Below are positions 50,022 through 60,542 of a stretch of 64,000 bases of DNA, piece by piece (the first letter of the stretch is position 1; every line of letters starts with the position of its first letter). Location of the stretch: assembly GCA_004565275.1 (NCBI GenBank), contig SDOX01000122.1, positions 322,642-386,641 on the forward strand, written 5' to 3'. The notes under the pieces were generated by a model. It saw only the letters and a list, made by a program, of their open reading frames with translations, was not told the origin of the DNA and made no database searches. A program made the position numbers and the translations under genes. Source of the stretch: Nannochloropsis salina CCMP1776. Taxonomy: Eukaryota > Sar > Eustigmatophyceae > Eustigmatales > Monodopsidaceae.

Positions 50022-51589
50022 CGTGGAGGGAGGTGGCCCATCCTGCCTCCCTCATCTCTATCCCTGGATTTCTCTAACTTGTGTCCACGTGTACACTCTC
50101 TCAAATGCGGCGCAAGCACTTTCAGTCCCTACCGATAGAGTGAGGGGATAGCGCCATGTAAAGTAATATGCGCCGAGTTTCCCAACAAAAGTGTCCGACC
50201 AGCCCGGTCGCGAGCGCGGGACTCTTTTGTGTCAACATTGTGCTTGGGGCTTGAAGGCTGAGTTTTTTTTCTTCCAGATATGTCACTGTTAAAGCCGTTC
50301 ATCCTCGTGTTCATCGCTACCTTGCCTTCCCCACAAACCATCCCCGCCACTGCAATCTACTCAATATCCACTCTCATCTCATCCTCGTACAATCCTGGCC
50401 CCCGCATTTCACATTACGGAGGAGTAACTGAGCGATCGAAGCGACCCAGAGAGGGCGGCGACCCCGTCGCCCAAGCCCTCTGCCCTCTCTCCTAGCCATA
50501 GCTTGTCATACTCCTCCACTTGATCTCTCGCCTTCCGCTCTCATATCAGTCGGTCATTCAACGCCGCCATGTTTCCCCCATTGCGTCAAAGCCTCTGCTT
50601 TCACCATTTATGCACGTCGCCACCCCTGCAACACATTCCCACGCCTCTTGCAGTGTCGCCCGCGCTCACAAGTATTTCTCGAATGGAAGACTCCAATATA
50701 TCTTCCCTGCCGATCCTCGAATACAAAGACACCGATCGCTGACTCTCCATTATTTAGCTCCCTACCACCCTCCTCACCAACCTCTTTAAGCATTTCCGAA
50801 ATCGATCAACATTCCTCGCATCAATACAGCTCCAGCATCTGAACACCACGTCCAAGTGGCGTTTGTTGACTACTTTATCCCCTACTCTTCCAAACGTCAC
50901 GTCCTACTCTACTACATACGGCAGTATGTATGGATTACAACTCCCGACAAAATATATGGCCAGACAGAAGAGCCAAGCTAATGACACAATCTACCTGCGT
51001 CCTACACGCACTGACATGGCAATACTGACATAAATTTACGACGAGTTAGTTTCGTCGATCGTGGGGCTGGCGAAATCCACCTGAACAGTTGGGGTATGGT
51101 CTCCTCTCTATCTCCGTCCCTCTCGTCTGTTTGGGCTGTTGCCATGTAGCTGGACTTGTTTTGAAGTGATTCCCATGCATATATGCAGTTGTGGCAAGGG
51201 CTCCCGTTCGTACGCCGCCTCGGCCACTTTCTTCTCACACGCATACATGCACTAGCGGCTTTCCGCCTCCTTCCTTGCTGTCCCTTCCCTCAAACACGTC
51301 CTTCCGCGCCACCATCTTCTCAAGCGTTCGATCCGAGGACCCGACTATGGCGCTGTTGCCGGGTCTAACGCCTTCCATGCACCGCCTCCTCACCACCGCC
51401 TCCTCACCCCCTCCTCCCCATGAATTCATTTGCTCAGTATACATAAGAAACTGCGTCCGTCCCTCATAGAGAACGTGCAATGTCGCGTCTACTCGTCCTG
51501 TGGGCCTTGAAACAGACAAAAGGGCGTACATCGGCCCGCATGCCTCCCCCTCTCTTCCTTAACCAAGACCGCGCAAGGCCCGAAAAGCA
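50022..51589. other. Long convergent spacer
   Basis: 1.57 kb between the E2 (+) and the TAZ protein (-). C/T-rich in much of its length. Only short open frames without recognisable content; I could not identify an RNA gene by eye. Confidence 0.5.
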
Positions 51590-53587
51590 TTAGCACAAGC
51601 TCGTCAGTGCCCGATACACACCCTCCCTCGCCGCCCCGCTGGTCTCTCTCTTGCACGCTACCGCTTCCTCGCACGGCTCACGCTTCTGGGGACGACAAAT
51701 GCTGCACTGCTCCGACTCGTAACAACGCACCAGGTGACCCAGCAGGTGCTTGCAAGGGCGGCACCAGGAGAAGCCGCATGCCTCCCCGTCCAGGGTCTTC
51801 CCGTCGCAGTCCCTCACATGCAGCATCAGGTACTTGGTGGAGGCACACACCGCGCGGTGGGCCTCCGAGTCGTGGTGGCCGGGACAGGTCCGGGCGTGCG
51901 ACATCAACTCCAATATCTGCGAGGCTTGCGCTGGGGAGATGGCCTGTCCGTCCTCCTCCTCCGGGACACCTATCCCGCCCCCGACCCCCGAGTCCCCCCC
52001 TTCCTTCCCCATCCCCCGAAACTCCTCCCCAGGGACCAATCCGCTCCCTCCCAGGCCCAGCCCCTCTTCCTCGTCGTCGTCGTCCCCCTCCTCCGCGAGC
52101 AGGGCGGGGTGATAGTCCATGGCGTTGGCCGGCAGGGTAATGTCGATCCGAGGAATCTGCAGCTTCTTGCATTGTGGGCACTCCTGCTTCTCCAGCGCCC
52201 ACCAGGGGTTCAGGGAGGCGGCAGCGCTGTACGATTCCGCACAGACCCCGCACTGATACTCGACTTGTCGCACCTGAGGTTTCTCCGCGCTCGCCACGGA
52301 AATGGAAGATTCCGAAACCTCGCTGCTTCCATGGCCGACGCTCACGCTGGTGGTGGTGGTGCTGATGCTATTGCTGCTGATGCTGGGAATCACGGTGCTG
52401 CGCGCCCTCTTGAGCTGCTGCATGCTCTCAACCGAGGTGAAGGACGCTGAGGCCAAGCCCAGGCTGCCCGTGCTGCCCTCCGACAAGGCCAGCCTCTTTT
52501 GCCCGAGACCCAGCCCCCTGCTGATCGTCTCCAGCATCTCCGACGCCTCCCCGGGCGAGGGAGCGAAGACGTTGCTGCTTTCCTCCGACACCAGGCTGGC
52601 CGCGTCCGTCACGTCCTCGTCGGGGCCCAGGCCCCACTCCCTCCCGCCCGCCGTCCTGTCCTGTGGCCTCCCCAGTCCCTGGCCGTCTCCCTCCATGAGC
52701 AGGCTCAGGCACTCCATATCTTGGTCGTCAAGCTGTCCGCGCCCCTCCTCGGAGTTCTCCGAGCAGGTGGTGGCGCCGCTGGAGGAGCTGTCGAGGCGTT
52801 GGACTCGCACGGAGGGCATGAGCGCGGCGGCCGTCGGATGCGTCCTCTCCCTCCAGTCATTATCCTGGACTGTCATCTTCTCCTCTGATACGGGGGAGAT
52901 GGGGGGAGTGGTGTGGGTGCTGCATGAGGAGGAAGGAGAAGAGGAAGGCGACGGGATGGATGCGGAGGAGGAAGGCTCATGCTGCAGACCGCCGAGGGCG
53001 GAGGACGAGAGCAGCGAAGATGCAAGCTTGTTCACCACTTTCCCCTTCAATGGGAGGAGGCTGGTCTTGATCCGAACCTCTAATTCCTGGAGCTTCGTTG
53101 CGTCGGCGCCGGCCAGTTCCTGAAGCACCTTTCCAATGTAGCCCAGGAAGAATTCCACTTTCGCCGCCCGCTCCATTGCCTCCACCTCTTCCGGGCCCTC
53201 TCTCGACACTGATGCTGTCGCTTGCTGGAAGCGTTCAAACTCGTGCAAGAGCAGTTTAAGGTCTGCGGTGAGGGAATCTTTCAAGAGTTGCTGCTGCTTC
53301 GCGTCCGCCTCCAACACCGAAGACGCCATGGGGGAGGTCAGCGGTTTCAGCGGAGCCAGAAATGAGGTATATCTTCCCTCTGATAGACATGGTGGCGTCG
53401 CTGTCTTCGGCCCACTCTCCTCCTGTCCCTGCGGCTGCTGCACTTGCTGTTGCAGAAGCTGCTGATTCTGTGACGGATGCAGGCCAACTTGGGCGTTTGA
53501 TTTCATGTTGGCTAACGCCTCTTGCTCAAGGTCGACATTGCTATTTCTCTGCATGTCGTAGTCCCCTGCGGCAAGGATGTTGCTCAT
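51590..53587 (-). CDS. TAZ zinc-finger protein with additional Cys-pair module
   Basis: 665 residues, one exon. The N-terminal third is Gln-rich, then helical (LTADLKLLLHEFERFQQA, FFLGYIGKVLQELAGAD), then a long Ser-rich low-complexity region. At about residues 455-490 a CGVC...CPQC double Cys pair is followed by PRIDITLPANAMDYHPAL. A TAZ-type zinc finger (CBP/p300 CH1-CH3 fold) follows at about 549-632: SQILELMSHARTCPGHH, CASTKYLMLHVRDCDG, CGFSWCRPCKHLLGHLVRC, EQCSICRP, with the family's regular HCCC zinc pattern. No HAT, bromodomain or BTB domain is present, so it is not a full p300 or a plant BT protein. A transcriptional co-regulator role is inferred. Convergent with the E2. Confidence 0.78.
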   Translation of the reverse strand: MSNILAAGDYDMQRNSNVDLEQEALANMKSNAQVGLHPSQNQQLLQQQVQQPQGQEESGPKTATPPCLSEGRYTSFLAPLKPLTSPMASSVLEADAKQQQLLKDSLTADLKLLLHEFERFQQATASVSREGPEEVEAMERAAKVEFFLGYIGKVLQELAGADATKLQELEVRIKTSLLPLKGKVVNKLASSLLSSSALGGLQHEPSSSASIPSPSSSPSSSCSTHTTPPISPVSEEKMTVQDNDWRERTHPTAAALMPSVRVQRLDSSSSGATTCSENSEEGRGQLDDQDMECLSLLMEGDGQGLGRPQDRTAGGREWGLGPDEDVTDAASLVSEESSNVFAPSPGEASEMLETISRGLGLGQKRLALSEGSTGSLGLASASFTSVESMQQLKRARSTVIPSISSNSISTTTTSVSVGHGSSEVSESSISVASAEKPQVRQVEYQCGVCAESYSAAASLNPWWALEKQECPQCKKLQIPRIDITLPANAMDYHPALLAEEGDDDDEEEGLGLGGSGLVPGEEFRGMGKEGGDSGVGGGIGVPEEEDGQAISPAQASQILELMSHARTCPGHHDSEAHRAVCASTKYLMLHVRDCDGKTLDGEACGFSWCRPCKHLLGHLVRCYESEQCSICRPQKREPCEEAVACKRETSGAAREGVYRALTSLC

Positions 53588-53690
53588 TGCAGACTTGACG
53601 CTGGGTCTGTCTGTTTGAATATCTCTCTTCGTTTAATTTGGAGGTGTGTGATTTATTGAAGAGCTCTGGTCACCCAGGCTCCGGAGGATC

Positions 53691-54080
53691 TCACACTCTG
53701 AATATGCAGACACGAAGTCCGAACAGAATAAGATGTGTGGAAATGTGCGTTCCGTTGTGTGGATTTTTCGCCTTTCCTGATGAGAGACAAGGCTCGTGCT
53801 GCAGACGAGGCGATCTTGTCTTATAAGGGTGGAACAGGACGAGCTTCGCACAAGACACAAAGTAGGCCGCAATCAATGATATTGCTAGCGATCCAAAACG
53901 TTGAGAGCTTGTACCCAAGGTGATTAAGGGGCCAAAAACCAAAAAGAGAGTGAGGGGCAACAGCAAGAACTTGGCCGCCGCTCTCAGAGCGTTCTTTTGC
54001 TCCTCTTGGTTCGGTCCTTGTCTCGAAAATGGGCACAAAACAGGACAATCCTGTTCCCCTATTGAGTAGATGTATATCAA
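53691..54080 (-). CDS. Possible exon of a small two-helix membrane protein
   Basis: After an AG at 54017 the minus frame reads PNQEEQKNALRAAAKFLLLP, LTLFLVFGPLITLGTSS, then LAISLIAAYFVSCAKLVLFH and a basic tail. Two hydrophobic helices separated by a short polar turn recall small assembly factors such as VMA21, but the match is not specific. No start codon exon was found; treat it as a candidate only. Confidence 0.3.
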   Translation of the reverse strand: MIYIYSIGEQDCPVLCPFSRQGPNQEEQKNALRAAAKFLLLPLTLFLVFGPLITLGTSSQRFGSLAISLIAAYFVSCAKLVLFHPYKTRSPRLQHEPCLSSGKAKNPHNGTHISTHLILFGLRVCIFRV

Positions 54081-54900
54081 TGGGTAACGTTAGCATGTGA
54101 TGACTTAACATATCATTGCTGTGTGGCACAATTCTGACCTTCAAAGGTAGGAGAGAGTATCCACCAGAAACCAGGGACTATGGTTGTCCGCCAGTTGCCT
54201 TTTCGCCTTCCGCCTCCAACCAGGAGTCTAGAAAGAAGCGTGACTCGGACCTTGTCCACACAATCACTGCGCCACCGCGCGCATCGAGGGCATCACATGA
54301 ACCATTCACATGGCGCCAGATGTTACACGGTGTGCGGAAACGTATTGAAAACAGTAAAGATCAAGGATTTCCACGGCGCCTCGACCGCGAGGAGATGCAG
54401 GAAAAACAATATTACGGTCAAACCGGTTGCCGTGTGGAGTGTCCTTCAGTTGCTGCTGAGGCGATCTTGGTCACCGGGCCTGCATATCTTTAGTTCAACC
54501 TGAGCGCCCCAGCAACATGGCAAGTCACACGACCATGCCACAAGTTGCTCCATAACGAGGCCGAGCTGGCATGCCAGTACAAATCAGTGGTCTATCACGG
54601 CTTTGCGTACAGAAGACTGCTGCCGAGATTACGCCAATCGCCTCGTCACAGACCGAGGAAAACCAGATGGCCGCGATCCCCCCCTTCTCCGACGAACACC
54701 GCGGGTTATGGCGTCCGCCATGGACACATGGAACAAGGCGATGAACGAGAAAAACGTTGCGAATGGGTGCAAATACGGAACGGAGCTCGAATGTCTTTAG
54801 CATGACTACCGGTTGCGCTCTTCTTTGCTACTACAGATGATGGCTGCTTCCTTTCCTGACAGCCGGAAGGCTTTCCGAGTAAGGAAATGGCTCACACGCG

Positions 54901-55000
54901 ATTATTTGAATTCATTTCAGCATAACTGGCTTGCATAAAATATGGGTGGACGCCATTATTTGAATTTTTCAGCGTAAGTCGTTTGCATAAAATATGGGTG
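54901..55000. repeat. Imperfect 54-bp tandem duplication
   Basis: Both copies begin attatttgaa (54901 and 54955) and end ttgcataaaatatgggtg; the interiors differ by a few substitutions and small length changes. Confidence 0.8.
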
Positions 55001-55629
55001 TTGTTATCCTGACAAGTAGTTAATCTGCACACATGGGACATTTTTTTGGGTACTCTGGAAAGACAAACTAGAGTAGTATTTGTTCTCGTCCGGTTAGCCG
55101 CATCCCTCCAGAAAGTTGAATATGACTTGAAAGTTTGCACTATGTTGCACTTACTTTTCTACGTGCATATCGTATCATTGGATTTTCGAGGGAGGATAAC
55201 TTTTGTCCGACGCCTAAGGCTGCCTTGCCACTGGGATACTGTTAGGAAGTCGTAGCAATTATTGAGCTCTATTGGTGCAAAATTGTCTTTCATCGTGCAT
55301 CCCTTCCCTTGAGGATACATCATACTTTCTCGGCGCGCAGCGCAATGCCAACGTTAAAGTCGCATCTTGACGCTTGGTATGCAGGAGTGTACTCTTTCCG
55401 TCCATGAACGAAAATTCGCGTCGAACTGACAATTTTCAATAGTGCAAAGTAATGGTAGCTATCCATTTTTGGAGGACATCGCCGTAAAGAAATCATGTGG
55501 AAGAAAGAAAGCACAAGGTTAAGCGACCAATCCCCATCACTTTAGTTCGTATGACTTTAAGCTTTGATAAATAGTGGCTTTCACACCCTTTCTCGTACTT
55601 ACAACTCAGATTACACCTTCGTGACAACC

Positions 55630-56801
55630 TTAAGTCGTCTCACGAGAAACGTTGTCCGTAGCGCATGGGCCTGTCAGGAGACTTAGAACGTCTTCTCGCA
55701 GCTGCGCTGACACCGCGCTTTCCACCCTGTGCGAAAGAGGACGAGAAGCGATAACGCATAAGTAGAACCACTTGTTTGACTAGACTTCTTAACCTTTCCA
55801 TCACATTTGCCTGACAAAACCAGAGCGTGCCTCGAACACTGTGGCTTTTGCTCTCGCCCCCCCTAGTTGACCGCACTTCCCAACCCCTCTCCATGCACGT
55901 CTCATTCCCTCCTTCAGTTCGAACCAATCCAAGATCTGCTCCTGTTTTCCATCTTTACCCTCCGTGCCCCTCGAATAAATGTCACTCACCGGACTCGTTT
56001 GACAAGCTCGCACGCCGCGGTCTCCAAATCCTCTCTCGCGTTCCTTTTACGCTGCCCACGCCGCCCGGCCCCGAATGTGGGAGAGCCATGCAAGAGGGAC
56101 CAAGGAGAGGGCAGGTCCGAGGAAGTTTCTGACACACAAGGCGCGGTTGCTTTTGCTTTCTCCGATGCAGCTGCACATGCTGGTAGAGATCCCTCCGTTG
56201 TGGCCGAGGCTGGTGTCTGTCTATTCCTGCTCACCAGGATCAGAGAGGCGAAATCTGACGGCTCCTTCATACCGAAAGCTGGACCCCAAGGCCGTAAAAA
56301 TGAGGCCTTGGGAACGGGTGGGGATGGACTTTCCGACGGTTGGGGTATCACTTGTGAGGTCATTGCTGATGCTGCAGGAATTCGGTGGCAGGATTTAAGA
56401 TGGTTTGTAGGTGCAGAATAACTTTGAACACCCACAGCATTGGCTATGGGTGCAGGGGTGCTGATGACGCTCGTAGAGGTTATGATGGATGAGGCACTGG
56501 AAAGACGAGCAGTACTCGTGGGAGTTGTAGTCCTTGCTACGTGCGGGTGGGGGAGTATAAGGCCTCCATCGTCAGCTCCGAAGAGGTTTGAAGCATCAAG
56601 ATCTCTGTCAGGTTCTGACGATGCCGGTCTTTTGATGAGATTGGGTGAAACAGGGTTTTTCATGCCTTTTTCGCCGGCCCGCAACGAAGCTGGCGGGGGG
56701 CTTGATGCCGCCCACAAAACAACCGCACCATTATTTTTACCACCTTGCTTGTCGGTATTACCGCCGCTATTTCTATTAGTCACGTCTCCTGGTGATGCCA
56801 T
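55630..56801 (-). CDS. Unrecognised Ser/Pro/Ala-rich protein
   Basis: Two exons: 56801-55990 and 55726-55630, with a GTGAGT donor and a CGCACAG acceptor, intron 263 nt, 302 residues. The splice restores one frame ending in DLETAACELVKRVRVESAVS, then AQLREDVLSLL, a short amphipathic helix that is the only ordered-looking part. The rest is low-complexity, with a basic NLS-like cluster GRRGQRKRNARE. I do not recognise a family; nuclear location is a guess from the basic cluster. Divergent from the FGE gene. Confidence 0.55.
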
Positions 56802-57188
56802 GTCGTGAGGTCCCGAGAAAGGGGACAGGGTAATGCCTCAAAGACCACGCAAGCGGGGCAATGTCCTCCGCCTTCCAACTGACAATCTGAAGTGTGGCAA
56901 CGAAGCAGAAGAACGAGCGTGAGTCCACGCGATCTCTCAGGTCTCGACTGCGTGCTGTCAATGCCCTCTCGTCGACCATACCTCCGTGTGGTCAATACAC
57001 AGGGATTTTGACAGGAAAAGAGGTCAAGGTGGGGAGTGAGCTTGCGCGAGGCACTGATGCCGCTGAAGGAACTTACGCCCCCATCCGCCTTCATCCAGGA
57101 GAAAGAGATTGGTATTTTCTTCCACGTGACCTATCATCGTGGCGTAACCTTCATAGTTCCCACCAAATAGACTAGGTACGGGCCGGAG
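56802..57188. other. Divergent promoter region (unrecognised protein / FGE)
   Basis: 387 bp between opposite starts; open frames cross it on both strands but none is convincing. Confidence 0.5.
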
Positions 57189-59282
57189 ATGGGCGGATGG
57201 ATCAGTCGTTGTTTGGGGGCAAGTCGGTGTACAATTCTCTTCCCTCTCATCCTCCTGATCGCGTTCCAGGCGGTTGAAGTGGCGCTTCAAGCACATACCG
57301 GTGAGTGCTACGGGACAAATTCGTTATCAAATGGTAAAAATAATGAGATGAGTATGGGAGGAAGTATGTGTATGAGATAGGGCCCCAAAGCTGGATGAAT
57401 GGGAGGCGTGGAGCTGGAAGAAGAGGAGAGAGGGGAGGTGAGGACCGAGGTGGAAGAGAAGAAGGAAAAAGATGCGGTGAGTGATAGGGAGGAAAACGTA
57501 CATTAATAGAAGACGACAAACGCTTAATCAAGTCCAAAAGTCAGACAGTAGAGAGACGACTGATGAGTGTTCCTCATCTCCTCCAGATGCAGCGACATGT
57601 GTCGCCGAGGGGATGAGACCAAGATCCTTAGAGAATGACCAAAGCGCGCAGAAATCCAGAGAGAAAATGGAATATTGTGCATGTCAGATCCCATCTCGAG
57701 GCATCGGTGAGGGCCAAAAGGAAGAAGAGATGGAAGAGGATGGGAACGCGGCAGCATCAGCGCCAGTAGAAGACGATGCGGATGAAATGGTGTATGTTGA
57801 AGGTAAGGAGAAGATAGCGTTGGACAAAGGGAGCTTGTTTGATGGAGGGGTCCTTTGAAAAAGTACTCACCTATCCCTAATGCTTGCTACTCAGGCGGGA
57901 CCTTCTACATGGGCACAGATCAGCCTATCCTCCCCCGGGTAAGAGGGAAGAGAGCTTGGGGTGGAGGTTATCGATTCCAAACCCTCCCTTTGTTTACTGT
58001 GCTAGGGTCTCTCTTCCCTTATTCTTGAAACGTTGGTTCCCAGGATGGGGAAGGCCCGCGGCGCTTGGTCCGTCTATCGTCCTTCTACATCGATCGCCAT
58101 GCGGTGAGCAGTCTCATCTTTACATGTCTGGAGGGAAGGTGCTTCCTCCCTGTCCTCGACTCGATCTCTCTCTTGTTTATTTTATTTCTCACAGCTTTTT
58201 CCATAAAGACAATTGTTTCCTGTCTCGCTCTATCTTCCCCTGTTTGGAAGGATGTATCCTCTTTTGTCTACAACGAGTACTGTTTCCCTTTCTTGCATTC
58301 TCTCCACCGGGCTTAAACACCCTCCCCCTCTAGGTGACGAACGAGGCATTCGGGCGTTTCGTGGAATCTACAGGATACCAGACTGAGAATGAGGTGTTCG
58401 GTTGGTCTTTCGTCTTTGACAAACTGCTCCCTCAGGAGGTGCTCGACACTATCAGCCAGGCCGTGGCCGGGGCAGGTGAGCATGCCTTACCTCCTGGTTT
58501 CTTTCCCTTTTACCTGTCTTGTCGCTGCCTAAGTAAAGACCAATGGCGCTTGATGAACCTTTTCCTGATGATTGTGGCATCTTGCCCCCTCCCTTCCAGA
58601 ATGGTGGGTGCCACTGGGGAACGTGACATGGCGGCATCCCGAGGGCCCGGGCTCCGATGTTCTTCGTACCCGCGCACGTCACCCGGTCGTGCAGGTGACT
58701 TGGAACGACGCCAAGGCCTACTGTGCTTGGGCGGGGGGCAGGTGGAGGGAGGGGGTCGATGGAGATGGGATGACGGTGGGGAAACGGCTTCCTACCGAGG
58801 CGGAATGGGAATATGCGGCCGGGGGAGGGAAAAGAGGAAGGGAAGGAGGCCGGGCACTTTTCCCTTGGGGAAATACGCTACAGCCAGGAGGGGGTCATCG
58901 AATGAATATTTGGCAGGGCGACTTCCCGCACTCGAACACGGGCGAGGACGGGTGGCTGGCGACGAATCCTGTCGGCGCCTACGGGCCTCAGAACGTCCTT
59001 GGGATGTACGACGTGCTCGGGAACGTGTGGGAGTGGGTGGAGGACACGTGGGTGGTGGAGTTCTCGACAGGGGTGGAAGGGAGTGGCGGGGAGGGGGAGG
59101 ACGAGGCCGTGGTGGTGAACCCTCTTCAAGGTCCAAGGGATGGGCCGGAGAAAACGAAAAAGGGGGGTTCGTACCTGTGTCACAAGTCGTACTGCTACCG
59201 GTACAGGACAGCAGCCCGCCACCATGCCACGGCGGACTCAGCGACGAGTAACAATGGGTTCCGATGTGCGGTATCCGCCTAG
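57189..59282 (+). CDS. SUMF1: Formylglycine-generating enzyme (SUMF1 type)
   Basis: ER copper oxidase that converts the active-site Cys of sulfatases to formylglycine. Six exons: 57189-57300, 57587-57802, 57895-57938, 58044-58103, 58334-58475, 58600-59282, all GT-AG and phase-consistent; 418 residues. Exon 1 encodes a signal peptide ([20 protein letters not shown]). Exon 2 is a polar, acidic spacer. Catalytic domain: [155 protein letters not shown]. The active-site pair C385/C390 in [15 protein letters not shown] is intact, as is [11 protein letters not shown]. Start and exon 2 acceptor (57586) were chosen because they alone keep phase. Confidence 0.93.
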
Positions 59283-59652
59283 CGAGAGAAAAGAAGGGGG
59301 CGCCTGACAGGCCATAGCAGAGGCTGTATTTCAGTCAGGAAACTGGAACGAATATAGTGTAATTTAACATGAATGTCAAAACGTGAGAAGGAATGCTTGG
59401 ACTGCAAAACTTGTGAGAGTGGAGCCACATCAGGATCTGCAAAAGGAAAGCGCAGAAGAAGTATGGGGAAGGGTGCTGTGGTTTAATGAGATCATCTTTA
59501 AAGAGCTCGTTGCCCGGTGAAGCTTATGAGTCAGTTGCTTTCAGAAGTCTAATGATGTTCACGACCTTCAAAGATCCTCCTCCTCCACCTCTCACAGACA
59601 ACTGCCCAAAACGCTCACCGAGCTCACCGAGACGCCGGACGCAGACATTGAC
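59283..59652. other. Spacer between FGE and small coiled-coil gene
   Basis: 370 bp. An AG at 59597 opens the frame of the next gene 55 nt upstream of its ATG, so part of this spacer may be its first coding exon or intron. Confidence 0.4.
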
Positions 59653-60000
59653 ATGTCTTTCAGTGCAACCCACGATACACAGCAGCAGCAGCAGCCGCGG
59701 CCGCATCAGAACTTCAAGGACGAGCAGACACAGGAGGCCGCACTCTTGGAGAAAGATTGTGCGGCAAGCTTCCACGAGGCCGTGGGCATGGCCTTTTCCC
59801 ACATATTCGACGCCGCCATCCATGTCGTGGTGAGGGCTGAGACCCACGTCAAGGAGCAGTTGGAGTCGATTGACCGCTTGGTGGAGTCGGCAGAGGAGGA
59901 GAAGAGAAAGATTGATGCTGAGCTGGAGACGATGCTGCGCGTCTTGGAAGAGAATAAGAGAGCGATACAGGTCATATACAGCGCACAGCGCGCGTTTTGA
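59653..60000 (+). CDS. Small coiled-coil protein, unrecognised
   Basis: 115 residues from the ATG at 59653. A Gln-rich start is followed by EKDCAASFHEAVGMAFSHIF and a heptad-rich helix (ETHVKEQLESIDRLVESAEE, LETMLRVLEENKRAIQ). The size and single coiled coil are typical of subunits of tethering or biogenesis complexes such as BLOC-1/BORC, but I cannot assign a family. The frame is open upstream to an acceptor-like AG at 59597 (encoding QLPKTLTELTETPDADID), so the true N-terminus may lie in an unidentified exon. Confidence 0.55.
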   Translation: MSFSATHDTQQQQQPRPHQNFKDEQTQEAALLEKDCAASFHEAVGMAFSHIFDAAIHVVVRAETHVKEQLESIDRLVESAEEEKRKIDAELETMLRVLEENKRAIQVIYSAQRAF

Positions 60001-60542
60001 GTCCGTGCATCCCTTCGATTTCTTGATTCCGTTGACAAAGCCATAGGGCTCAAGATTAGTGGGGGGTGGCACGGAGGAATTTTAGGGTATATATTATGCT
60101 TAGGGTTAGGGTATTGTGTACGAAATACCGCATAAATGCGAAGCTGCAGAGACAGGAGGGTACATGAAGGTGCTGAAATGTCAGAGCAAAGAAGATGGTC
60201 GTGCGGTTGGAGCTGGTGCGTGAATGGGCTTCCGAAACAAGCGTCATGTCAAAACGAGATCCGGACCCCAGACACATGTGCACTTACGTACAGAGTCATT
60301 GAAAGAAACAGGTGGATACGAACGAAATCTACGATGTGAATGGGACTGAAAGGCCAGTCAGTGCCTATCCCTTTTGCTTTTATCTTTACGTCACCACGAG
60401 ATTGCTATATCTTCATCTATATTTATCGCAGCTATATTCACATTCCGCCTCATTGATTTTGATACTACTATAGATATGCACAGAAAAGCAATTTCAGACC
60501 TTGTCTCTCCCTCACTTCCGTTCCATCCTATTTGGTCTGCGC
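60001..60542. other. Convergent 3' intergenic region
   Basis: Between the coiled-coil gene (+) and MEMO1 (-). Contains ttagggttaggg at 60100-60111, only two telomere-like units. No gene is seen. Confidence 0.5.

Larger units (their letters stand above)
53588..55629. other. Gene-poor 2-kb region
   Basis: Many short frames but no family I recognise. It contains a possible membrane-protein exon (53691-54080, minus), a plus-strand frame ending at 54800 (MASAMDTWNKAMNEKNVANG near its end), and an imperfect 54-bp tandem duplication. 54900-55620 is AT-rich and looks non-coding. Confidence 0.4.

Noticed and set aside
50022-51589. Small ORFs in the spacer after the E2 gene as coding
   Set aside because: C/T-rich, low-complexity translations without start context, conserved motifs or splice partners.
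54116-54805. Plus-strand frames of 86-125 codons as a gene
   Set aside because: Three overlapping frames of similar length, no recognisable motif, and no consistent splice structure that joins them.
60100-60111. Telomere-like ttagggttaggg, and aaaccctaa at about 21026
   Set aside because: Only one or two units; too short to call an interstitial telomere. A plant-style telo-box role in the helicase intron is possible but unsupported.
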